Positions 1 to 7,289 of a DNA stretch of 58,249 nt are shown piece by piece. A model generated the notes under the pieces. It was not told the DNA's origin. It worked only from the letters and a program-made list of their open reading frames with translations, and ran no database searches. Position numbers and translations under genes: made by a program. Where the stretch lies: positions 1-58,249 of the forward strand of contig JAEDDX010000007.1 of NCBI GenBank assembly GCA_016293615.1. Reading direction: 5' to 3'. Positions within the stretch are counted from its first letter, which is position 1, and each line of letters begins with the position of its first letter. This stretch comes from Acetatifactor sp. (GTDB lineage Bacteria > Bacillota > Clostridia > Lachnospirales > Lachnospiraceae).

Positions 1-42
1 ATAAATATTCTTAGAATCTTGCATTTCCTGAAGTCCCCTCTC

Positions 43-69
43 ACAGTTTTGCCGTCGTGACATATCTTA
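43..69 (+). promoter_or_regulatory. Candidate mother-cell sporulation promoter (SigK/SigE type) for cotJABC
   Basis: The -10-like CATATCTTA at 61-69 fits the SigK pattern CATANNNTA, and an AC dinucleotide lies 16 bases upstream at 43-44. No good SigA promoter is visible before cotJA. CotJ genes are mother-cell sporulation genes in Bacillus (SigE-controlled there), so the location is sensible. The match is short and remains an inference. Confidence 0.4.
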
Positions 70-101
70 GAACTAAGAAATGGTAACGAAAGGATTACAG
101 T

Positions 102-287
102 ATGCAAAGCTATGAGAACGAGCGAATGTGTGATCGCGAGCGAATTGACAGAATGCCTGTAGCCATGGCCTATGTTCCCTGGCAGAGATTCGAGAAATTG
201 TATGACGATTTGGAAAAGGCTTATCGCTTCGGCACGATTTTTCCTGAACTGAATAAACCCTTTACAGGAAGGAGATGTGTGAAATGA
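102..287 (+). CDS. cotJA: Spore coat-associated protein CotJA
   Basis: This 61-residue protein matches the CotJA family in size and in the central motif MAYVPWQ followed by F..LYD..KAYRFGTIFPELNKPF. It is a structural component of the spore coat and works with CotJB and CotJC. The ATG at 102 follows GAAAGGA at a normal distance. It is the first gene of a three-gene operon, and its TGA overlaps the cotJB ATG as ATGA, so the two are translationally coupled. The family call is secure; the exact coat role is known only from Bacillus subtilis. Confidence 0.9.
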   Translation: MQSYENERMCDRERIDRMPVAMAYVPWQRFEKLYDDLEKAYRFGTIFPELNKPFTGRRCVK

Positions 288-538
288 ACGGTAAGGAACA
301 GCTTCTGAAAGATATTAATATCGTAAGCTTCACGCTGGTGGATCTGGCGCTCTATCTGGATACGCATCCAACGGATCATATGGCGATGGAGTATTACAAT
401 CACTACAACAGAATTCGTCATCAGATGATGAAGGAGTTTTCGATGAAGTATTATCCGCTGACGCTGGATTATGCGGAGAGCAATCAGGTATGGAGATGGG
501 GGCAGGCTCCTCTGCCCTGGGAAGGAGCGTGCGAATAG
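284..538 (+). CDS. cotJB: Spore coat protein CotJB
   Basis: The 84-residue product has the CotJB pattern: an N-terminal helix (LLKDINIVSFTLVDLALYLDTHP), then a tyrosine-rich middle, and the C-terminal W.WG..PLPWEG motif. An upstream in-frame ATG at 275 sits directly on the GGAAGGAG ribosome site (267-274). The ATG at 284 is properly spaced from that site and overlaps the cotJA stop, so it is the better start. The middle gene of cotJABC, it is thought to help assemble CotJC into the coat. Confidence 0.9.
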   Translation: MNGKEQLLKDINIVSFTLVDLALYLDTHPTDHMAMEYYNHYNRIRHQMMKEFSMKYYPLTLDYAESNQVWRWGQAPLPWEGACE

Positions 539-1156
539 ATGTGGAATTATGAGAAGAGACTGCAGTTCCCTGTCAATATCAAAGAACCGAACGCCAAGCT
601 TGCCCAGGTGATCATCTCCCAGTACGGCGGCCCTGACGGTGAGATGGGCGCAAGTATGAGATATCTCTCGCAGAGATATTCCATGCCGTACCGTGAGGTG
701 GCAGGCGTGCTTACGGACATAGGTACCGAGGAGCTCGCCCACCTCGAGATGGTGGCAACCATCGTGCATCAGCTGACCAGAAACCTTTCCATGGAAGAAA
801 TTGAGAAGAGCGGCTTTGACAAGTATTATGTGGATCACACCATCGGCGTCTGGCCGCAGGCTGCAGGCGGTGTTCCGTTCAACGCGTGTGAGTTCCAGGT
901 AAAGGGTGATATCATCACGGATCTGACCGAGGATATGGCAGCTGAACAGAAGGCAAGGAGTACCTACGATAATATTCTCAGACTGATCAAGGATCCGGAT
1001 GTATGTGAACCGATCAAGTTCCTGCGGGCAAGAGAAATCGTCCATTTCCAGAGATTCGGCGAAGCATTGCGCATCACCCAGGATAAACTGAACGAAAAGA
1101 ATTTCTACGCGTTCAACCCCGGTTTCGATATGTGCAAGGACTGTGACAAGAAATAG
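539..1156 (+). CDS. cotJC: Manganese catalase-like spore coat protein CotJC
   Basis: The 205-residue protein is a manganese-catalase-family ferritin-like four-helix bundle. Likely metal ligands lie in GTEELAHLEMV, in TEDMAAEQKARSTYDN and in REIVHFQRFGE, giving the E/E-H repeats expected for a dinuclear Mn centre. CotJC is a major coat protein in clostridial spores and is credited with hydrogen peroxide removal. It begins directly after the cotJB stop, with GGAAGGAG about 11 bases before the ATG. The C-terminal tail C..CDKK contains two cysteines. Confidence 0.93.
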   Translation: MWNYEKRLQFPVNIKEPNAKLAQVIISQYGGPDGEMGASMRYLSQRYSMPYREVAGVLTDIGTEELAHLEMVATIVHQLTRNLSMEEIEKSGFDKYYVDHTIGVWPQAAGGVPFNACEFQVKGDIITDLTEDMAAEQKARSTYDNILRLIKDPDVCEPIKFLRAREIVHFQRFGEALRITQDKLNEKNFYAFNPGFDMCKDCDKK

Positions 1157-1159
1157 GTG

Positions 1160-1269
1160 CACAGGCAGTACGATTCAGAAATATCGCTCAGATATAGGAA
1201 CAAGTACTAAGAATAGAATAAGACGGATGATCATTGGTGCCCGGATTTATGGTCCGGGCACTGCCTGTG
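1160..1269 (+). other. Nested inverted repeats downstream of cotJC (possible structured RNA)
   Basis: CACAGGCAGT at 1160-1169 is repeated as its exact reverse complement at 1260-1269. Inside lies a perfect 9-bp hairpin with arms 1237-1245 and 1253-1261, of the form GTGCCCGGA/TCCGGGCAC. The inner and outer arms share bases 1260-1261, so they would compete slightly or form a coaxial stack. No T-run follows, so this is not a standard terminator. No ORF of note lies in the region. Confidence 0.4.
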
Positions 1270-1322
1270 TGATGAGGGGCAAAAATACGGTTCCATTCCG
1301 AAACAGAAGTTTCTCAAGATAA

Positions 1323-1349
1323 AGTATTTCTGCAGAAAGTACTGTTTTT
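1323..1349 (+). terminator. Weak intrinsic terminator after cotJABC
   Basis: The palindrome TTTCTGCAGAAA, flanked by AGTA and TACT arms with one bulged base, is followed by GTTTTT at 1344-1349. The stem is AT-rich, so it would be a weak terminator. Confidence 0.35.
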
Positions 1350-1364
1350 AAATCGAAAAGGCAG

Positions 1365-1370
1365 TATAAT
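1365..1370 (+). promoter_or_regulatory. Candidate SigA -10 box for the aminopeptidase gene
   Basis: A perfect TATAAT lies about 40 bases before the start codon. The expected -35 position holds only a poor match (CTGTTT), so either the promoter is weak or the match is chance. Confidence 0.4.
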
Positions 1371-1411
1371 AGGTAGCAGGGAATAACTGATTTACGAAAG
1401 GATGGAACATC

Positions 1412-3202
1412 ATGATAAAAGAAAGAATCGAAAATCTGCGTCAGGTTATGAGGCGTGAGGGCATCGATGTGTATCTGGTTCCCACGAATGATTTTCACGG
1501 CTCGGAATATGTGGGAGATTATTTTAAATGCAGAAAGTATATCACCGGGTTTACGGGCTCGGCGGGTACGGCAGTGATCACCCTGAGTGAGGCAAAGCTT
1601 TGGACGGACGGAAGGTATTTTATTCAGGCGGCGGCAGAGCTGGAGGGCACCGGCGTGGAACTCATGCGGTCTGCACAGCCGGGAGTGCCGACGATCAAAG
1701 AGTATCTTGCGGAAACGATGAAGAAGGGGCAGGTGCTCGGCTTTGACGGAAGATGCGTATCTTATGAATATGCTGCTGAACTCGAAGCGGTTCTGGCAAA
1801 AAAAGGGGTATCCGTCGCATTTAACAAAGATCTGATCGGCGAAATATGGACCGACAGACCCGGGCTTTCAAAACAGCCGGTTCAGATTCTCGACATCAGA
1901 TACTGCGGACAGTCGAGAACGGAAAAACTAGCTAAGATTCGCGGCATGATGAAGGAAAAGCAGGCTGATACCTATGTGATCTCTTCCCTGGATGATATTG
2001 CATGGCTTTTTAATGTCAGAGGAAATGATGTGAAGTGTAATCCCGTGGTCTTAGCGTATGCAACGGTGACTGCAGAAAGGGCGGTTATCTACGCTCAGAC
2101 GGAGGCGTTTTCCGATGCGGTCACCAAGGAGCTTTTGGCGGACGGGGTAGAGATAAAGCCTTATGATGAGGTCTATCCGGATATGCAGAATACGGCGCCG
2201 TCTCATACGGTGTTCGCGGACGGGACAAGAGTCAATTATACCCTGATGAAACAGCTGCCAAAGCAGGTTAAGGTCATCAACGAAAGAAATCTGACCCTGC
2301 TTCCGAAAGCGGTCAAAAATGCCACCGAGATCGAGAATGAGAGAATTGCGCATATCAAAGACGGCGTGGCAGTGACAAGATTCATGTACTGGCTGAAGCA
2401 GAATATCGGCAGGATAACGATCACAGAGCTGAGTGCGGCCGCATACCTTGAGCGTCTCAGAGAACAGGGAGAGCATTATATGGGGCCGAGCTTTGAGCCC
2501 ATTGTGGCGTATGGGGCGAACGCGGCCATGTGTCATTATTCCCCTACGGCAGAAAGCGATACCGAGCTTCGCCCTGAGAGTTTTGTCTTGTTTGATACGG
2601 GCGGACAGTATCTTGAGGGTACCACGGATGTGACCAGAACCATCGCGTTAGGACCCTGCACCATAGAACAGAAGAAGCAGTTTACGGCGGTGCTGAAGGG
2701 ACACCTAAACCTCGCGGCAGCAACATTTTTGCACGGAGTGAGAGGGTACAACCTCGACTATCTGGCAAGGGCCGCGCTGTGGGAGATGGGACTGGATTAT
2801 AACCACGGAACAGGCCATGGGGTCGGCTATTATTTGAATGTCCATGAAGAGCCGAACGGTTTCAGATGGAAATGTGTTCCTGAGAGATTCGACAGTGCCG
2901 TGTTGGAAGAAGGAATGATCACTTCGAATGAACCGGGATTCTATCTGGAAGGGAAATACGGTATCCGTACCGAAAATCTGATTGTCTGCGTGAAAGACAG
3001 GGAGACGGAATACGGTCAGTTCCTGCGGTTTGAGAATCTTACCATGGTTCCGATCGATCTGGATGCCATAGATTTGGAGTCGATGCAGCAGATTGACAGG
3101 GACAGACTAAACGCCTATCATACGCAGGTTTTCGAAACGATTTCGCCCTATCTGAACGAAGAAGAGACCCGGTGGCTGAAGGAAGCGACAAGACAGATAT
3201 AG
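1412..3202 (+). CDS. Xaa-Pro aminopeptidase (M24B, aminopeptidase P family)
   Basis: The 596-residue length fits the long cytosolic aminopeptidase P (XPNPEP1-like): two creatinase-type N-terminal domains, then a pita-bread catalytic domain. The dinuclear metal ligands are readable: the aspartates in LFDTGGQYLEGTTDVTRT, the histidine in GHGVGYYLNVHE, and the glutamates in SNEPGFY and GIRTEN. It removes N-terminal residues that precede proline and probably recycles peptides. The ATG follows AAAGGA at 1397-1402. It stands alone between cotJABC and a terminator at 3234. Confidence 0.93.
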   Translation: MIKERIENLRQVMRREGIDVYLVPTNDFHGSEYVGDYFKCRKYITGFTGSAGTAVITLSEAKLWTDGRYFIQAAAELEGTGVELMRSAQPGVPTIKEYLAETMKKGQVLGFDGRCVSYEYAAELEAVLAKKGVSVAFNKDLIGEIWTDRPGLSKQPVQILDIRYCGQSRTEKLAKIRGMMKEKQADTYVISSLDDIAWLFNVRGNDVKCNPVVLAYATVTAERAVIYAQTEAFSDAVTKELLADGVEIKPYDEVYPDMQNTAPSHTVFADGTRVNYTLMKQLPKQVKVINERNLTLLPKAVKNATEIENERIAHIKDGVAVTRFMYWLKQNIGRITITELSAAAYLERLREQGEHYMGPSFEPIVAYGANAAMCHYSPTAESDTELRPESFVLFDTGGQYLEGTTDVTRTIALGPCTIEQKKQFTAVLKGHLNLAAATFLHGVRGYNLDYLARAALWEMGLDYNHGTGHGVGYYLNVHEEPNGFRWKCVPERFDSAVLEEGMITSNEPGFYLEGKYGIRTENLIVCVKDRETEYGQFLRFENLTMVPIDLDAIDLESMQQIDRDRLNAYHTQVFETISPYLNEEETRWLKEATRQI

Positions 3203-3233
3203 CGACGGAAGGTTGAAAAAAGAAGCAGCTTAC

Positions 3234-3270
3234 GACGGTCAGGAGACAAAGGTTTCTTGACCGTCTTTTT
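3234..3270 (+). terminator. Intrinsic terminator of the aminopeptidase gene
   Basis: GACGGTCA... pairs with ...TTGACCGTC over about 12 bp (with G-T wobbles), followed by TTTTT. The right arm also contains the -35 box of the next promoter. Confidence 0.8.
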
Positions 3271-3285
3271 GCGGTATGCTATGAT
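3257..3285 (+). promoter_or_regulatory. SigA promoter of the ECF transporter operon
   Basis: TTGACC (3257-3262), 17 bases, then TATGAT (3280-3285). The -35 lies in the right arm of the preceding terminator hairpin. The leader to the ecfT start is only about 40 bases, too short for a vitamin riboswitch. Confidence 0.65.
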
Positions 3286-3330
3286 GACCTGTGTCATGAA
3301 AGACAAACCGGCGTAAAGGGAGGTATACGG

Positions 3331-4209
3331 ATGCGCGAATCATACGGTTTTGCACAATTTCATCCTGTTGTAACTGCACTGTATTTTGCAGTGCTTTTGT
3401 GCATTTCCATGCTGTGTATGCATCCGGTCCTGATCGGTATACTGTCGGCTGCCTCTCTGTTGTATTATGGCTGTCTCAAAGGGCGGGACGGTCTGCTTTT
3501 GCTCATGAAAGGCATCCTCCCCTTGTTTTTGCTTGCGGTGCTTGTCAATTGCCTGTTTCAGCATACCGGTCAGACAAAGCTTTTCATATATCCAAACGGT
3601 AAGGCAATGACATTGGAGAGTCTGATTTTCGGTGCCTGTGCGGGAAGCATGTTGGTTTCGGTGCTGGTATGGTTTGCCTGCCTTCACGAAGTGCTTGGCT
3701 CCGACAAGATCATGTATCTGTTCGGAAAGAGGATTCCTTCCCTTGCGCTGCTTCTGAGTATGACGCTTCGGCTGATTCCCGGCATGAAAAATCAGTTTGA
3801 ACAGGTGACGGAAGCACAGGCTATGCTGGGACGCAATGCAAAGAAGGGAGGAACCCTTCGAAAGGTGCGCAGTGCAATCGCCTGCTTCTCCATCGTGACG
3901 ACCTGGAGCATGGAGAATGCAATCGATACGGCAGACTCGATGAAGGCCAGGGGCTACGGAAGCGGTGAACGCAGCGTCTATGCCATCTATGAATGGTCAC
4001 AGCGGGATCGGGAGATGTTAGCCTTTGTTGTGATATCGGCTCTTTTTTTTCTGGGAGTGGGATGCTCGGGGAGCCTTTCGTGGAAATTTTATCCGGTATG
4101 TTCGGGCAGCATGGGTAAGCCCTTGAATCTCTGTATGTACCTTGCAGCTTCAGTGTACGCGCTCATGCCGTCATTGATACACCGAAGGGAGGAGCGGTCA
4201 TGGAAATGA
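3331..4209 (+). CDS. ecfT: Energy-coupling factor transporter transmembrane protein EcfT
   Basis: The 292-residue protein has several hydrophobic segments and the EcfT cytoplasmic signature: LRLIPGMKNQFEQVTEAQ followed by an A-R-G box in DSMKARGYG. These arginine-containing coupling helices contact the ATPase subunits. EcfT bridges the ATPases and the substrate-binding S component in ECF importers of vitamins and metals. AAAGGGAGG precedes the ATG. The last 10 bases overlap the ATPase/S-component gene, which shows an operon and likely coupled translation. Confidence 0.9.
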   Translation: MRESYGFAQFHPVVTALYFAVLLCISMLCMHPVLIGILSAASLLYYGCLKGRDGLLLLMKGILPLFLLAVLVNCLFQHTGQTKLFIYPNGKAMTLESLIFGACAGSMLVSVLVWFACLHEVLGSDKIMYLFGKRIPSLALLLSMTLRLIPGMKNQFEQVTEAQAMLGRNAKKGGTLRKVRSAIACFSIVTTWSMENAIDTADSMKARGYGSGERSVYAIYEWSQRDREMLAFVVISALFFLGVGCSGSLSWKFYPVCSGSMGKPLNLCMYLAASVYALMPSLIHRREERSWK

Positions 4210-6899
4210 TTCAGGATGTCTTTCAGATAGAGAATGTTTCATTCAGGTATCCCGGATGTGACACCCCGGCTCTTGCGGGTGTGAATCTCCGTATCCGGAA
4301 GGGCGAATATGTGGTCATCTGCGGAAGCTCAGGCTGCGGCAAGACGACGCTTCTAAGGCTCCTGAAGCCGGAGCTCTCGCCGCATGGCACACGCAGCGGA
4401 ACCATTGCTTATTTCGGAACAGAATTGAAACAGATCCCCGCGGCTGAGACGGCGCAGGAAATCGGTTTTGTCCTGCAGAATCCGGAGAACCAGATGGTGA
4501 CGGACAAGGTGTGGCATGAGCTGGCGTTTGGCCCGGAATCGCTGGGGCTGGATACACAGACCATTCGTCGAAGGTGTGCCGAGATGGCACAGTTTTTTGG
4601 CATTGATGCGTGGTATGAGAAGAGTATTTCCCTACTTTCCGGCGGTCAGAAGCAGATGCTTGCGCTGGCAGGTGTGATGGTGATGCAGCCCAAGGTACTG
4701 ATTCTGGATGAACCGACCGCACAGCTGGACCCGATTGCCGCGTCCGAATTTCTGACGGCAGTCAAAAAAATCAACAGAGAGCTCGGAACAACGGTCATTG
4801 TGTCGGAGCATAGAACGGAGGAGGTTCTGCCGGATGCCGATAAGGTGGTCGTGATGGAGAACGGAACCATACTGGCGGCAGGCGATACCCGAACGGTCGG
4901 ATTGCAGCTGAAGGAGAAAAACCACTCCCTGTTTGAAGCGATGCCTGCGGCCATGAGAATCTGGGCGGCCGCAGAGCTGAATGCCCCATGTCCCGTTTCG
5001 GTTAGGGAAGGCAAGGACTTTCTGGAACTATGCCGCGAGCGCAGGCATATCCGCCCGTTTCAAAGAGAGGCTGCTTGGTCGGACGAGGATAAAAGAAACC
5101 GAAACGATGAAGCAGTCAGGCTCACCGATGTCACCTTCCGCTACGGGAAGGATGAAGCGAATGTGCTGCAGCAGCTGAACTTCCGTGCCGTGAAGGGAGA
5201 ACACTGCTGCCTGCTTGGCGGAAACGGCAGCGGGAAAACCACGCTGTTGAAACTCGTCGCAGGTGTAAGAAAACCTCAGTACGGTACGATTGCATGTGCG
5301 GGCAGTGTCGGAATGCTGCCGCAGAATCCGCAGACCCTGTTTTTGAAGCAGACTGTGAGGGAGGATCTTCTGGATGTATTTGAGACGAAGAAGCCCACAG
5401 AGGAACAGCTGCAGCTGCTTTCTGCGCTTTGCGGACTGTGCGGGATCACGCTTTTGCTGGACAGGCATCCGTTTGATTTGTCGGGCGGAGAGCAGCAAAG
5501 GGTTGCTCTGACAAAGGTACTTTTGAGAAGTCCGGACATTTTATTGCTGGATGAGCCTACGAAGGGGCTGGATTGTGTCAGTAAGAAAGCATTGGCCGGT
5601 CTGCTTCGGACATTACAGGATCAGGGGATCTGCATCATTACGGTCAGCCATGATATTGAGTTTTGTGCTTCGTATGCAGACCGCTGCGGCCTGCTCTTTG
5701 ACGGCGGGATCGCTTCCGAGGGAAGGCCGGAAAACTTTTTCGGAAAGAATTATTTCTATACGACGGCGGCTCAGAGAATCTGCCGTGAGGTCGAGCCGGC
5801 TGTCATCACCTGCGAAGACGCGGTCCGACTGGTCGGCGGAAAGCCGCAGGAGAGCCCGGCGTCGTCTGACCGGGCGAATCAGGGTACGGTTCAGAACATG
5901 TGTGAAAGTCCCGTTATCCGGGCGCAGGAAACCGAAGTTGCGGACAAAAAGGGCCTTAGACAGAAACTCCGGACGTTGGGCACCTTATTCAGCCTCATCG
6001 CCGCGGGAGCGGTGTATTGCTACGCCGCCGGTCATACGGATTATAAAGCGTTTATCAACCACGGCGCAATCACGGATGAAGGGCTGATGCAGCTTGGCAT
6101 CTATGGACTGTTCTGTTTCTTTTTGATATTGGCTGCCATATTTGCCGGGAAGAACACGAAAAAGGATCCGATCGTGCAGCCTGAACTCAATAGACGGAAG
6201 CTGCCGCTTCGCACGAAGGTCGCTGCGATACTGATTCTGCTATTGATTCCGCTGACCCTGTATCTGGGTCTGGTGTTTCTAAAGCGTAAGCAGTATTACC
6301 TGACTGCAACGGCTGTACTTTTGGAGTGTATGCTTCCGTTCTTCCTGTCCTTTGAGGGGAAAAAGCCCCGGGCAAGAGAACTGGTACTGACGGCGACACT
6401 TTGTGCCATTTCAGTGGCCGGCCGCGCTGTGTTCTTCATGCTGCCGCAGTTTAAGCCCGTGCTTGCCATGACGATTCTGTCCGGCGTGGCGCTCGGCGGG
6501 GAGACCGGTTTTTTGGTCGGCGCAGTCTCAATGCTGGTGTCGAATATCCTGTTTTCGCAAGGTCCCTGGACGCCCTGGCAAATGTTTGCCATGGGTATCA
6601 TCGGATACCTTGCGGGCATTCTGTACCGGAAGGGGATTCTGTCCCGCGGACGAATTCCGCTTGCCGCATTCGGCGCAGTCAGTGCCATCGTCATTTACGG
6701 AGGCATCATGAACCCTACCTCGCTTCTGCTTTGGAGCAGTGACAGCTTTACCTTACGAATGCTTTTGACTTATTACATCACAGGCTTTCCCTTCGATGCC
6801 GTGCATGCCCTTGCCACGGTTCTCTTCCTGTGGTTCGGAGCGGAACCGATGCTGGATAAGCTGGAGCGTGTGAAACGAAAATACGGACTGATGGAGTGA
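4200..6899 (+). CDS. ECF transporter fusion protein: two ATPase domains plus S component
   Basis: The 899-residue polypeptide contains a first ABC ATPase (Walker A GSSGCGKT at 42-49, signature LSGGQKQ, Walker B LILDEPTAQLD). A second follows (Walker A GGNGSGKT, signature LSGGEQQRVAL, Walker B LLLDEPTKGLD). After a hydrophilic linker comes a membrane region from about residue 585 to the end. Its last part, with ILSGVALGGETGFLVG and NILFSQGPWTPWQM, looks like an ECF S component. With EcfT upstream this makes a complete importer from two genes. The substrate cannot be read from sequence. ATPases and S subunits are usually separate proteins, so the three-part fusion is unusual. Confidence 0.88.
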   Translation: MEMIQDVFQIENVSFRYPGCDTPALAGVNLRIRKGEYVVICGSSGCGKTTLLRLLKPELSPHGTRSGTIAYFGTELKQIPAAETAQEIGFVLQNPENQMVTDKVWHELAFGPESLGLDTQTIRRRCAEMAQFFGIDAWYEKSISLLSGGQKQMLALAGVMVMQPKVLILDEPTAQLDPIAASEFLTAVKKINRELGTTVIVSEHRTEEVLPDADKVVVMENGTILAAGDTRTVGLQLKEKNHSLFEAMPAAMRIWAAAELNAPCPVSVREGKDFLELCRERRHIRPFQREAAWSDEDKRNRNDEAVRLTDVTFRYGKDEANVLQQLNFRAVKGEHCCLLGGNGSGKTTLLKLVAGVRKPQYGTIACAGSVGMLPQNPQTLFLKQTVREDLLDVFETKKPTEEQLQLLSALCGLCGITLLLDRHPFDLSGGEQQRVALTKVLLRSPDILLLDEPTKGLDCVSKKALAGLLRTLQDQGICIITVSHDIEFCASYADRCGLLFDGGIASEGRPENFFGKNYFYTTAAQRICREVEPAVITCEDAVRLVGGKPQESPASSDRANQGTVQNMCESPVIRAQETEVADKKGLRQKLRTLGTLFSLIAAGAVYCYAAGHTDYKAFINHGAITDEGLMQLGIYGLFCFFLILAAIFAGKNTKKDPIVQPELNRRKLPLRTKVAAILILLLIPLTLYLGLVFLKRKQYYLTATAVLLECMLPFFLSFEGKKPRARELVLTATLCAISVAGRAVFFMLPQFKPVLAMTILSGVALGGETGFLVGAVSMLVSNILFSQGPWTPWQMFAMGIIGYLAGILYRKGILSRGRIPLAAFGAVSAIVIYGGIMNPTSLLLWSSDSFTLRMLLTYYITGFPFDAVHALATVLFLWFGAEPMLDKLERVKRKYGLME

Positions 6900-6904
6900 T
6901 TTTT

Positions 6905-7133
6905 GTCAGAGAGCACATCGTCAGAGGAGAATGGAAGCACAGGGTGCGCCCGGTTCTTTTGAACAGCTGGGAGGCGGCGTACTTCAAAAATCAACGAGCA
7001 TAAACTGCTTAAGCTTGCGAAGCCGGCCTACGGAGCGACCGGCTACGACAGGGAGGTCCGCTATTTTCAGGATTTCGGCTCGAGAATGTATTTTTTGGAA
7101 GCGCCTGCGCAAGATATTGACAGCAGGCATTAA
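6905..7133 (+). pseudogene. Remnant of a GH36 alpha-galactosidase gene, frameshifted and truncated
   Basis: From 6905 the frame reads ...IVRGEWKHRVRPVLLN then SWEAAYF, which matches the RPVLxNxWEAxYFDF region of GH36 alpha-galactosidases. At the five-A run 6986-6990 one extra base breaks the frame. The next frame continues with NEHKLLKLAK, as expected from the family. After that the reading (PAYGATGYDREVRYF..., to a TAA at 7131) no longer resembles GH36, so a deletion junction is likely. Neither a start nor the catalytic residues remain. The piece fills the 390-base gap before pepT. Confidence 0.6.
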
Positions 7134-7138
7134 CCAGA

Positions 7139-7181
7139 CAGCAGTTGCGAATGGGTGGGACTGAAGCAACTGCTGTTTTTT
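7139..7181 (+). terminator. Intrinsic terminator upstream of pepT
   Basis: CAGCAGTTGC (7139-7148) and GCAACTGCTG (7166-7175) form a perfect 10-bp stem, followed by six T. It ends transcription from the ECF operon and the GH36 remnant. Confidence 0.85.
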
Positions 7182-7230
7182 AAGGTGCATTGACACGAAG
7201 AACAGATACAGAAAGAGCCGGAAAAAGTAT

Positions 7231-7259
7231 TTGAGTTATTCTTCTGCTCGTGATACACT
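7231..7259 (+). promoter_or_regulatory. Candidate SigA promoter of pepT
   Basis: TTGAGT (7231-7236), 17 bases, TACACT (7254-7259), about 30 bases before the pepT start. Each box matches the consensus at four of six positions. Confidence 0.5.
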
Positions 7260-7289
7260 TGAGTGCAGAGTAAACCGGGAGGATCAGAA

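Noticed and set aside
221..1162. Long minus-strand frame opposite cotJABC (313 codons)
   Set aside because: It is antisense to three well-supported coat genes, has no ribosome site or recognisable motif, and its composition is that of a shadow frame.
3286..3330. A cobalamin, thiamine or other riboswitch before the ECF transporter operon
   Set aside because: The predicted leader is about 40 bases, too short for a vitamin riboswitch, and no conserved box is visible.
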